Below the pieces are notes generated by a model, which saw only the letters and a program-made list of their open reading frames with translations, made no database searches and was not told where the DNA came from. A program made the translations under genes and the position numbers. Positions 1 through 8,529 of a DNA stretch of 64,000 nucleotides are shown here, piece by piece. How positions within the stretch are numbered: the first letter of the stretch is position 1; each line of letters begins with the position of its first letter. The stretch is from Saprospiraceae bacterium (lineage in GTDB: Bacteria > Bacteroidota > Bacteroidia > Chitinophagales > Saprospiraceae): contig JABFRV010000029.1 of assembly GCA_013140975.1 (NCBI GenBank), forward strand, positions 1 through 64,000, written 5' to 3'.

Positions 1-198
1 CTAGTAAGATACTCAGAATTAAAGTAAGTTTATTCATTGGATATTTTCTAATTATTTATAGAATTTTTATTACTTTATGTGAATTTGAATTATAGAATAA
101 TATTCATTTTACAAGTTGACAACCATTTCCTAACCTAACAGAATATGAATTTAAAAATTCTGTTTATTATTCTTTTACTAACTAACAACTAAATTAAT

Positions 199-1719
199 CT
201 ATTTCTTTAATACATTAAATCTCTCAGATTTTTCACCTTTTGCATCAATAAAATAAAAATTATAAACTCCACTATTCAAAAAATTAAGATTTAGATTTAT
301 ATGATCTTCTCTTATTTCAATATTATAAACTACCTTTCCAAAATTATCGCAGATTTGTAAAACTCTTTTTTCTCTTGATTTAAATTTTACGTTTAAGTGG
401 TCTTGTATAGGGTTAGGATAGAACTCTACCACATCATCACTTAAGAAATTTGAATTGTCAATACTATTAACTATTTTATCTTCTATTATTATTGTATCAG
501 CACAGTTACCATTGTAACATCCATTCTTATCAAGTGTTAAAAACCAAACATTAGGATTTTTTTCCGTCGGGTAATGGTCTGGGAAAGTATCTGTAATAAC
601 GCCTGTAAAAAGAAAGTTTGAATTTATCTTATCAATTGCAACATTTGTAATAATATGATTAATATGTTTAAATCTAGAATCTATAATTATTTTATTCCAG
701 ATTATCTTCCCATCTTTCGAAATTCTTGCAACCCACGCTGGGCTAATGTTTTTTATATCATAAGTATTAACTGTACCAAAAACAAGTAAGTCGTCATTCT
801 CCAATGTCTTTATCCCATAACATTCAATATCATACCAACCATTATATTCAAGCTTCCATTTAACTTCTCCATCAGCTGATATTAAAAATACTCCAATACC
901 TTCAATTGCATTAACTCCTTGCTTAAACTCGTTTTCAATAGGACTACAACAATAAAAATTACCATTTGGGCCATTACTTACATATGTAAGTCCAAATACA
1001 AGAGACTTCACAGTCCTTACTATTTTCAGCCAATCTAACTGCAACTCATTATTCAATTTTGTTAAATATATCAAGTTGCCTCCCCAAGCTCCTATTATGT
1101 AATTATTATTCGAATCTATAAGAATATTTCCACCATTAGTAATATATTTTGATTTTATTGTTACACTATCTATTTTTCTGAATTCCGAGTTAAGCCTTAA
1201 TATTTGGAAGTTTAAAGAAGGATCAGAAATATTTTCAATTTTGTTTAATAGTATATATGTGTTATTCTTGAAAAGCATACCCTGATGCCAAGAAAAATTT
1301 TCTGTTTCTAAATCTATTTGATCGATTAAATAGCCGTTAATATGGCAAATATTTATTCTTGTATAAGATTTTTCTCCCATTCGTGACATACCAGAAACAA
1401 TGATGCTATCACCACTTCTATGCATGTTAACATGCCCTGTTAATTGGGAGTGATAATCCGTGGAAAATTCCATTAATTTTTTCCAAACTACTTCACCATT
1501 AGGCCTTATTCTTAGCATGCAATTACAAAATTCTGATGGTACATCTTCATCAAGCTTACATCTAACAATTGCGCTGATTAATAAATCTCCATCAACCTCT
1601 ATACACCCTAATGCGTATTCTTTAGTTAAATTTCCAAATCCTATAGATTTTGAAACATTTTGTCCATTTGACGTAATTATGTTGAGTAAAAAAAAACTTA
1701 ATAAGTAATACTTCATCAT
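199..1719 (-). CDS. Secreted protein with T9SS C-terminal sorting domain, propeller-like body
   Basis: Predicted exported protein of 506 residues. An N-terminal hydrophobic signal (YYLLSFFLLNIITSNGQ) is followed by about 400 residues of beta-rich repeats of the kind seen in delta-60/beta-propeller proteins (recurring patterns such as 'GEVVWKK', 'GKIIWNK', 'GEVKWKLEYNG'). The last ~75 residues hold 'VEFYPNPIQDHLNVKF' and end in 'RFNVLKK', the form of a type A T9SS sorting domain, so the protein is probably carried across the outer membrane and anchored or released. Its start overlaps the end of the truncated ORF upstream by four bases (ATGA). The substrate or role cannot be told from the sequence. 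Confidence is high for a T9SS cargo and low for function. Confidence 0.85.
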   Translation of the reverse strand: MMKYYLLSFFLLNIITSNGQNVSKSIGFGNLTKEYALGCIEVDGDLLISAIVRCKLDEDVPSEFCNCMLRIRPNGEVVWKKLMEFSTDYHSQLTGHVNMHRSGDSIIVSGMSRMGEKSYTRINICHINGYLIDQIDLETENFSWHQGMLFKNNTYILLNKIENISDPSLNFQILRLNSEFRKIDSVTIKSKYITNGGNILIDSNNNYIIGAWGGNLIYLTKLNNELQLDWLKIVRTVKSLVFGLTYVSNGPNGNFYCCSPIENEFKQGVNAIEGIGVFLISADGEVKWKLEYNGWYDIECYGIKTLENDDLLVFGTVNTYDIKNISPAWVARISKDGKIIWNKIIIDSRFKHINHIITNVAIDKINSNFLFTGVITDTFPDHYPTEKNPNVWFLTLDKNGCYNGNCADTIIIEDKIVNSIDNSNFLSDDVVEFYPNPIQDHLNVKFKSREKRVLQICDNFGKVVYNIEIREDHINLNLNFLNSGVYNFYFIDAKGEKSERFNVLKK

Positions 1720-2261
1720 TTTAAATTATATATTAACCTCGACTGGATCTCATTTTTACTTTCAACAACAATTATCAATAGTTCTTTTGGAAGATAACTT
1801 AGTTCGATTTCATAAACTTCAGATGAAGTTTCTAATTCAAATCTTTTTCTTCCTAGAATATCAAAAATTGAAATATTTTTCTTTATTTTTTGAGGATCTT
1901 TTACAAGTATAACGTTTTGGCCATTAACTAGTTCAATTACTTTATAACCATTAATTTCCTTTTTTATTTGGGGCTCTAAGCTTTCCTCTAATGGAAGAGG
2001 ATCGTTAATCAATATATTATATTCCCTTAAAAGTATGCCTCTAGCAAATCCTCGATTAATACTATTACTATTTGCAATTTCCGTTAATAGAATTGAGTCC
2101 AAAGGAGTTATTGTTGGATTTGAATTCATAAAATCTATATTAAGCAATTGTATCTCTTTAAATTCTACAAATTCACTTGTATTTGGAATCAAGTCAATGT
2201 AAATTAGTGCTGAATCTAGTTGTTCGTGTATAAAATGATGTATCCGTCCTAGCAAGTGCAT
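1716..2261 (-). pseudogene. 3' remnant of a T9SS-type secreted protein gene, cut by the IS66 element
   Basis: An open frame of 181 codons whose first eight codons (MHLLGRIH) lie in the inverted repeat of the IS66 element. Host sequence begins at about 2239. What remains looks like the end of a longer protein. The final ~70 residues ('ISIFDILGRKRFELE' then a terminal 'SRLIYNLK') resemble a T9SS sorting-domain tail, but the preceding YPNP motif is not obvious and there is no signal peptide. The ORF ends in overlap with the next T9SS gene, so the two were probably co-transcribed before the insertion. It is unlikely to give an exported product now. Confidence 0.7.
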
Positions 2262-2264
2262 ATC
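2240..2264. repeat. IS66 terminal inverted repeat, left end
   Basis: Begins TGTATCCGTCCTAG and pairs with the reverse complement of 4525-4549, with 22 of 25 bases agreeing by eye. It marks the 3' side of the transposase gene. Confidence 0.8.
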
Positions 2265-2268
2265 AATT

Positions 2269-3774
2269 CTACGAGATAGCTTTTATCCAATTGTGTGGTA
2301 GCAAGTCATCAATTTGATTAATGGGATGATCATTAATTCTAAGGAATATGTCAAGCAACCACTCCATGGGATTAATATTATTTATTTTGCACGTTCCTAA
2401 TAGTGAATAAATCATTGCAGCACGCTGTGCACTTTCGTGGGATCCAGCAAATAAATAATTTTTACGACCTAAGGCAATTGGTCTTATTACATTTTCAACT
2501 AAGTTGTTGTCAATTTCAACTTGGCCTAGTTCGACATATTTTGTTAATTTGTCCCAGCGCTTGAGTGTATATGCAAATGCTTTTCCAATGGCACTGGTTG
2601 GTAATATTGAATTAACATTTTTTTCTAAATAATCTCTAATTTCATCCAAGATAGACTTGCTTTCTGATTGTCTTAAATTTTTTCTACTTTCTATATTCAT
2701 GTTTTCATCTCTGGCCCTTTGTTCAATCAGATAGAGTTTTCGAATCTTCTTTAAAACATATTCTGCTCGTTCTTTATCATTTTCTAACGCTTGTTCAAAA
2801 TATCTTCGTGTGTGAGCCCAGCAACTTACTATGTTTATTCCATTGATGTATTCTAATTGATCGTAAACTGCTTAGCCATCTACTTGGATAATTCCTCTAA
2901 ATGAACTTATATGATTATGTAAATGCTCACTGCTTCTTCCTTTTTGATATGAAAAAACAACTAAATTGTTTTGTGGATCCCTAGTAGCCCACATATATCC
3001 TAAATGAGTATTCCCTTTTTTCTCTTCAGTTTGTACTTTGTATGGACTCTCATCATTCTGTATATAATTACTGCTTAATGTTGTTTTGACTAAAGCATCA
3101 TATATCGGGGTTAATAATTCAACATACTGACTTACCCATTGACCAAAACTAGATTTAGAGAGATCCACATTGTGATTTCTTTTAAACATTGGTAGCTGTC
3201 TATACAAAGGCAAATGATCCATATATTTTTGTACGATCACATGAGACATCATTTGTGGGCCAGCAATACACTTATTTATAGGCCTTGAAGACATATCTGC
3301 AATAACGATCTTCTGAGTTATTGGATTGACATATTTAGGTCTTTCTGTTCTCCTAACAAACATCACACCTGGATTGTATTCCAATTCTTCGGTAACCAGT
3401 GTTCCAATAAACTTCATGTCTTCTGTTAGACCCTCTGGTTCAATTACAGTTGTAACTCGTTGCAAATGTGATGGCAATTCTTTACGTCCACCTTTTTTAC
3501 GAACCGTTTTTTGTTTTGTGATAACTATTTCTTCTGATAGATTTTCTAACTTATTTTCTTCTATTAATTCGACGTTTTGAGAAAATAATGTATTGGGTGG
3601 AAGAGGGGGTTCATTGCTAATAAATCGCTCTGATTTTTTTCCAAATATTACTCGTCTAAAATAATCTAATTCGTGCTTTAGCTTTTCATTTTCAATTTTA
3701 AATTCCGTGTTCTGCTTTAGTATTTCCTCAATACTGATTTCTATTTTTTGATTTGATATTTCTTGCTTTAACAC
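2269..3774 (-). pseudogene. tnpC: IS66 transposase (tnpC), interrupted by one in-frame stop codon
   Basis: The ORF track shows two pieces, 2872-3774 (N-terminal 300 codons) and 2269-2700 (C-terminal part). They are in the same frame, and translating through the gap gives one continuous IS66 transposase of about 501 codons broken only by TAA at 2872-2874. The N-terminal part has a coiled-coil region and 'FGKKSERF', then the zinc-finger/helix region and 'QNDESP', which holds the likely first catalytic Asp. The stop falls directly after 'IIQVDG', next to the second conserved Asp, where family members usually carry Tyr. Downstream 'SCWAHTRRYF' and 'NLVENVIRPIALGRKNYLFAGS' are typical IS66 motifs. 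A C-terminal reinitiation product would lack most of the active site. Confidence 0.9.
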
Positions 3775-3813
3775 AAAACAAATATCATCTTTATTTACAA
3801 TATGTCATAGTAA

Positions 3814-4200
3814 TTATGCATTTATTTTTTCAATGTTTGTATTTATTTTTTCACAGCCATGATATCTTTTTTTATACTTTATGCTTGATAGTTTTATTCC
3901 TTCCAAAATACACATCAATTGTGTCCATGTTATATTAATTTTTGATTGTGAAGATTCAGATTTACTGTTTTCAAAAGTACCTTTTTCTAGTCGTTTACTT
4001 AATATAACTAATCCACCTGAATCATACACTAACATTCTAATTTGATTATTTCTCTTGTTGAAAAAAATATAAACATCTCCATTGAATGGATTAGATTCCA
4101 TATTTGACTTGACCACACCACTTAATCCATTATATCCTTTCCTGAAGTCTACAATTCCACTATATACAAAATATCGATGACCACTTGTGAATGGTATCAT
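3814..4200 (-). CDS. tnpB: IS66 accessory protein TnpB
   Basis: A protein of 128 residues with the IS66 Orf2 signature: 'VDFRKGYNGLSGVV', 'NPFNGDVYIFFNKRNNQIRML' and 'DSGGLVILSKRLEKG'. In IS66 elements this small protein is needed for transposition although its exact activity is not known. It overlaps the end of the tnpA-like gene by four bases, as expected for translational coupling, and is intact here. The last 30 residues are Lys/Asn-rich. Confidence 0.9.
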   Translation of the reverse strand: MIPFTSGHRYFVYSGIVDFRKGYNGLSGVVKSNMESNPFNGDVYIFFNKRNNQIRMLVYDSGGLVILSKRLEKGTFENSKSESSQSKINITWTQLMCILEGIKLSSIKYKKRYHGCEKINTNIEKINA

Positions 4201-4481
4201 ATATGAATCAACATCCTGATTGTATCAATGGGAGCTTTAGACCCAATATGCAACTTGACACCATTTGGATATTCAACAATCAACTGCTCTGGTACATCTT
4301 GAATCGGTTCAGGTGAAATTGCTATAAATTGATCTTTTGATTTGGTTGCTCGCTTATCATGTTTTTGTTTCTCATAATAATATTTATGTACTGGGAGCTT
4401 AACCGATTCCAAACAATCCTTAAGTTTTAACCCACTTTCTTTTAATGCCTTCTGGATACTTTCAAACGAATATTTTTTCAT
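4197..4481 (-). CDS. tnpA: IS66 TnpA-like protein
   Basis: A 94-residue protein, first gene of the IS66 element. The C-terminal 'VEYPNGVKLHIGSKAPIDTI' is typical of the short TnpA-like protein of Bacteroidota IS66 elements, while the basic N-terminal half ('KKYSFESIQKALKESG') probably binds DNA. It starts about 70 bases inside the right inverted repeat, close behind the probable element promoter, and overlaps tnpB. Confidence 0.8.
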   Translation of the reverse strand: MKKYSFESIQKALKESGLKLKDCLESVKLPVHKYYYEKQKHDKRATKSKDQFIAISPEPIQDVPEQLIVEYPNGVKLHIGSKAPIDTIRMLIHI

Positions 4482-4524
4482 TTACTTTTTTTTGCAAATG
4501 TATCGTATACCTCATTCATGCACA

Positions 4525-4549
4525 ATATGCTGTTCCTAGGACGGATACA
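4525..4549. repeat. IS66 terminal inverted repeat, right end
   Basis: Ends CTAGGACGGATACA, the inverse of the left-end repeat. It marks the tnpA side of the element. Confidence 0.8.
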
Positions 4550-4643
4550 ATGAATTCAATATTCTCAAGTTCATAAATTCTTCGTCAGTTTCAAGTTCAA
4601 TATCAATAAATAAATTATTTTTTAAAGGATTAGGATAGTGTAA
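4550..4643 (-). pseudogene. Fragment of a T9SS sorting domain, cut at one side by the IS66 element
   Basis: On the minus strand, a stretch with no start codon reads 'HYPNPLKNNLFIDIELE' then 'DEEFMNLRILNS' and runs straight into the IS end. The YPNP motif and following beta-strand pattern are those of a T9SS C-terminal domain. It lies only 13 bases after the stop codon of the 598-codon gene and in a different frame from it, so it is the remnant of another gene. A stop codon lies just before it in its own frame. It is not expected to be translated into anything useful. Confidence 0.65.
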
Positions 4644-4656
4644 AAACTAAAAAACA

Positions 4657-6408
4657 CTACTCTTTTAATATAACAATCTTACCAATATCAAGTACTTTGC
4701 TAGTATTGAATATCTGATAAAAGTAAATTCCTGAAATTAGACTATTTATTTGTGCTAAAGTTTTTTCCTCTTCTATTAAACTTTTATACAGAATTTGACC
4801 TGATATATTAGATATAGTTAATTGTAATAGTTCAGAAATAGAATTATTTTTTCTAATAATTCTTATGGCATTTTTCTCATAATATACTGTAATATTATTA
4901 TTGATAGGATTTAGATCCTTACTTTTATTTGTCAATATTATATCTACAGATTTGCAGGTTTTATCAGAACCAAACTCATTCACTGCAGTTAGACAAACAT
5001 TATAATTTCCTGTGGTGTTATATATTTTATATGGAGACTTTTCACTTGAAAAAGAACCATCATCAAAACTCCAAGTGAATTGCTTAGGCTTATAATCACT
5101 CAAATTAACAAACCTCACCTTTCCATTATTCTGAGTATCAATTTCAAACCTAAATCGGGCCAAAGGAAATGAGTTAAGCCCTAGACTATCACATTCTGTT
5201 CCATCCGCAGGTCCTAATCTAATATATGGAATATTAGTTAAACCTCTTGCGTTATACGTTGGAATTCGTATTCCATCTCTTCTCCATCCAATTTGAGAAA
5301 TATCATCTTCATCTGGATAGTCTATTACACTAAGGCAATTCAAAGGGCCCGCAGAAGTCATATATATCTTTCCATCAGGTGCTAAATACATAAAGCCAAA
5401 AACACAAGCAAAAGGATCATCCACTTTAGCATTGGCACTATCAATTCTAATTAAATTATTTTCAAGATTTGAATCCGATGTATTAATTCTAAATAGTGAC
5501 CACGTAGTATTATAATACAAATATTTGTTATTTGAAGAAAATGCCAAGCCTGAAGTACCTCCCCAATCAGTTAACAAAGCAACCTTTTTATTCTGAATTT
5601 TGCCATTACATCGATCAAAGTCATATAAACTTAATATTCCACCTGTTTTAAATATTGAATAGAAATTGACAGATGCATAGACACTACCATCAGGACTAAA
5701 ACAAGTAGTTCCAGTCCCATTGCTCGCTGAAGGTAAATCCAATTTTTCACGATGATGCAAACTTATCTTGTTGTTTTCAATAATGTAAACCATTAAATCT
5801 GGTGAATACATTAAAGGAGCTATCAACCACCAATCTCGCCCATTAGCATGCCTTGTGGCAGTTAACATTCCGAAAGAATATCTGTTAGTATCCACATTTA
5901 GATCTTTGTGATGAATTTTTGTCGTAATGCCTTCTTTAGAGATTAGAGTAGATCTTAAAATATTCGGTCTTATTATTGTATCAGCCACTGGCTTATCAAA
6001 AAATGTATAAACTATATTATAATACGGTTCATTAGGAAGAATAATTATTTGTTGGGCCACGTTAAACCCAGTACTCGAATTCCAGAAATAGTTGTCTCTA
6101 TTTAATTCCTCCAATCCTGGGACTAATCGATGATCTTCACCCCAGACTCTGAATCCATCTGTATAATATATTAATTTTCCATCCGGATTAGAAATAAAAC
6201 TACTACTTCTTCTAAAATTTGCTTCTACCAAGAATTTCTTTAGACTCAATGTCTCATTGTCAAAAGAAAACAGAGATGTTCCAATCAAGGAATCACTTCC
6301 TGGATTGAAACTATCATAACCTGTAATAAAATTATAATCTTGTCTCTGAGAAAATGAAACACTATAAATAATAAGCATTAATACATATAAAAATTTATAG
6401 CGTTTCAT
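4657..6408 (-). CDS. Secreted PKD-domain protein with T9SS sorting domain
   Basis: I prefer the start at 6408 (MKRYKFLYVLMLIIYSVSFSQ, a good signal peptide) over the upstream ATG at 6453 of the ORF track. The first ~430 residues look like a beta-propeller of the type found in Bacteroidota surface proteins ('SFISNPDGKLIYYTDGFRVW', 'TTCFSPDGSVYASVNF', 'LAPDGKIYMTSAG'). A PKD domain follows ('FTWSFDDGSFSSEKSP', 'GNYNVCLTAVNEFGSD'). The C-terminus ('LLQLTISNISGQILYKSLIEE', 'LISGIYFYQIF') is a T9SS sorting-domain tail, with 'NPINNNITVYYEKN' in place of a clean YPNP. It is probably a cell-surface or released protein. Function is unknown. Confidence 0.85.
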   Translation of the reverse strand: MKRYKFLYVLMLIIYSVSFSQRQDYNFITGYDSFNPGSDSLIGTSLFSFDNETLSLKKFLVEANFRRSSSFISNPDGKLIYYTDGFRVWGEDHRLVPGLEELNRDNYFWNSSTGFNVAQQIIILPNEPYYNIVYTFFDKPVADTIIRPNILRSTLISKEGITTKIHHKDLNVDTNRYSFGMLTATRHANGRDWWLIAPLMYSPDLMVYIIENNKISLHHREKLDLPSASNGTGTTCFSPDGSVYASVNFYSIFKTGGILSLYDFDRCNGKIQNKKVALLTDWGGTSGLAFSSNNKYLYYNTTWSLFRINTSDSNLENNLIRIDSANAKVDDPFACVFGFMYLAPDGKIYMTSAGPLNCLSVIDYPDEDDISQIGWRRDGIRIPTYNARGLTNIPYIRLGPADGTECDSLGLNSFPLARFRFEIDTQNNGKVRFVNLSDYKPKQFTWSFDDGSFSSEKSPYKIYNTTGNYNVCLTAVNEFGSDKTCKSVDIILTNKSKDLNPINNNITVYYEKNAIRIIRKNNSISELLQLTISNISGQILYKSLIEEEKTLAQINSLISGIYFYQIFNTSKVLDIGKIVILKE

Positions 6409-6453
6409 TTTTACAAATTTATTGTTTAACAAATTTAACCACCTTAGAATCAT

Positions 6454-6939
6454 CGAGCCCTTTTACATTTTTAAAATATTTTTCAAAAAAATATAAAATG
6501 CAATAATATAAGTCTTTACAAATTACCACTTTAACTTAATTGACCCTATTAATTTAAATTTCGTCGTTTCTTATAACCAAATATCAACAACTAAATTTTT
6601 AGATCTAAATCTTGAAACTCAATTTTCAAATGTACTACAAGAATTTTTCAAAAGTGTTAAAATCTAAAAAATTCAGGGTTTCTACCTAGTAAATTCAAGG
6701 ATTACCCTTAGTGATAATTTAGTGTTACTAATCTTTTTTGATAAATAACCGAGTGAATAGTATTAATCCATTCATCTTATATGTTGAGCGATAAATCGAA
6801 ACATGTCAATCAATTACCTTAATTCTTAAAAAATATTTACAATGCATTCGTCCTGCAATTTATTTATACTGAATTACTTAGCCTTATAATCTTTTATTCA
6901 TAATAAATTGACCCTTGATCTTTAACTCCTGACTCTTGA
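6454..6939. other. AT-rich intergenic region without a recognisable gene
   Basis: About 490 bases, very AT-rich, with no open frame of interest. It separates the T9SS genes from the comM-gltX operon, both on the minus strand, so it should hold the promoter for the PKD gene and the terminator of the housekeeping operon. No clear hairpin plus T-run was found. Near the right end a short direct similarity (ttgacccttgatc / ctgactcttgatc) is seen. Confidence 0.5.
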
Positions 6940-8496
6940 TCAACCTGCCCATCCTTCTCGATCCAGACTTCTGAAATGAATTGCTTCTGCGAGATGTTCG
7001 ATTTTTATGTCATCCGAGTTTGCAAGATCAGCAATTGTACGTGAAACTTTTAGTATGCGATCATACGCACGCGCAGACAATTGCAATTTATTCATTGCGG
7101 TTTTTAGAAGAGTAATTCCAGCTGAATTTATTTGGCAGATTTCCTGAATCATGTTGCTTTGCATCATTGCATTGCTGTGTACTCCTTCTACTTCTAAGAA
7201 TCTTTCTTTTTGTTTTTCTCTTGCTATAAGTACGCGTTGACGTATGCATTCTGATTTCTCAGACTCATGTTCATTCACCAGAAGTTCATCGGAAGAAACA
7301 GGTGTTACTTCAACATGTAAATCAATTCTATCCAACAAAGGTCCGCTAATTCTAGACAAATATTTTTTTACAATACCGGGACCACAGACACATTCTTTAT
7401 CCGGATGATTATAGAATCCACAAGGACATGGATTCATAGATGCAATTAACATGAAGCTGCTTGGATAATCAATACTGTGCTTTGCTCTCGAGATTGTAAC
7501 TTTTCTTTCCTCCATTGGTTGGCGCAATACTTCAAGAACCGTTCTTTTGAATTCAGGTAGCTCATCCAAAAACAATACACCATTATGCGCTAGAGAAATT
7601 TCTCCGGGAGATGGATTACTTCCTCCGCCTACCAATGCAACATCACTAATTGTGTGATGAGGAGATCTAAATGGTCGAATAGAAACCAAACCTGAATTAC
7701 CTGGAAGAATTCCTGCAACAGAATGAATCTTCGTGGTTTCTAATGCTTCATTTAATGATAGCGGTGGAAGAATACCCGGAAGTCTTTGTGCAAGCATTGT
7801 TTTACCTGCGCCGGGAGGTCCTATTAAAATTACATTATGTCCACCTGCCGCAGCAATTTCCAATGCACGTTTTATATTCCCTTGTCCTTTGACTTCAGAA
7901 AAATCTTTATCATATTTTTTTTGCTTGAATGCAAATTCTTCTCTTGTATCAAATTCAACCGGGCTAATTTCTAAATCGCCTTGAATGAAATCCACCGCTT
8001 CTTCCAGATTCTCAACACCAATTACATCAATCTCACTTACAATTGCTGCTTCTAATGAATTGGCTTTAGGGACAATAATTCCTTTGTATTTTTCTTTGCG
8101 AGCTTGTATAGCAACTGGTAAAACTCCTTTCACTGGACGTAGACTTCCATCTAATGATAGCTCACCTAGAATTATATAGTCTTTTAGTTTGTCGCCATTA
8201 ATCTGCTTTGTTGCAGACATAATTGTCAGAGCAATTGGCAGATCGAAACAAGATCCTTCCTTTCTTAAATCAGCCGGAGCAAGATTGATAACCAACTTCA
8301 GTCTGGGAAATTCATAACCAATATTCTTAATTGCGGCTTCAATTCTGTGTTGACCTTCTTTTACCGCATTGTCGGGTAGTCCGACAAGAAAATAATTTAT
8401 TTTACCTGCTGCAACAGTTCCTCCTGCGTTGACTTCTACAGTAATTGTGCGCGCATCTACGCCATGCACGGCTGCTGAAAATGATTTGACTAACAT
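6940..8496 (-). CDS. comM: YifB/ComM-family Mg-chelatase-like AAA+ ATPase
   Basis: A 518-residue protein of normal length for the YifB/ComM family. It has the N-terminal Lon-protease-like fold region ('GLPDNAVKEGQHRIEAAIKN', 'GELSLDGSLRPVKGVLP'), then a Walker A 'GPPGAGKTMLAQRLPG', Walker B-type 'GVLFLDELPEF', and the Mg-chelatase C-terminal part with 'MNPCPCGFYNHP' and 'RISGPLLDRIDLHVE'. ComM is a hexameric helicase that promotes branch migration during integration of transformed DNA in other bacteria. A role in natural transformation here is inference. It is the last gene of an apparent operon with the beta-CASP hydrolase and gltX, 33 bases after the former. Confidence 0.93.
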   Translation of the reverse strand: MLVKSFSAAVHGVDARTITVEVNAGGTVAAGKINYFLVGLPDNAVKEGQHRIEAAIKNIGYEFPRLKLVINLAPADLRKEGSCFDLPIALTIMSATKQINGDKLKDYIILGELSLDGSLRPVKGVLPVAIQARKEKYKGIIVPKANSLEAAIVSEIDVIGVENLEEAVDFIQGDLEISPVEFDTREEFAFKQKKYDKDFSEVKGQGNIKRALEIAAAGGHNVILIGPPGAGKTMLAQRLPGILPPLSLNEALETTKIHSVAGILPGNSGLVSIRPFRSPHHTISDVALVGGGSNPSPGEISLAHNGVLFLDELPEFKRTVLEVLRQPMEERKVTISRAKHSIDYPSSFMLIASMNPCPCGFYNHPDKECVCGPGIVKKYLSRISGPLLDRIDLHVEVTPVSSDELLVNEHESEKSECIRQRVLIAREKQKERFLEVEGVHSNAMMQSNMIQEICQINSAGITLLKTAMNKLQLSARAYDRILKVSRTIADLANSDDIKIEHLAEAIHFRSLDREGWAG

Positions 8497-8529
8497 AGTT
8501 GGGTGAAATTTTAGTGTCTCTCTTTAGGT

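Larger units (their letters stand above)
2240..4549 (-). mobile_element. IS66-family insertion sequence (about 2.3 kb)
   Basis: A complete-looking element with the three genes expected of IS66 (tnpA-like, tnpB, tnpC) in order on the minus strand. It is bounded by imperfect terminal inverted repeats of about 25 bp: both ends read TGTATCCGTCCTAG inward, then 8 of the next 11 bases agree. The eight bases outside each end (taaaatga on the left, atgaattc on the right) are not a direct repeat, although IS66 elements normally make an 8-bp duplication. The transposase gene has an in-frame stop, so this copy is probably unable to move by itself. Confidence 0.9.

Noticed and set aside
1-198. Gene at the left edge
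   Set aside because: Only AT-rich sequence with frequent stops in all frames. It is probably the spacer after the first T9SS gene.
2232-4557. 8-bp target duplication of the IS66 element
   Set aside because: Left flank taaaatga and right flank atgaattc share only ATGA at shifted positions, so no duplication can be claimed.
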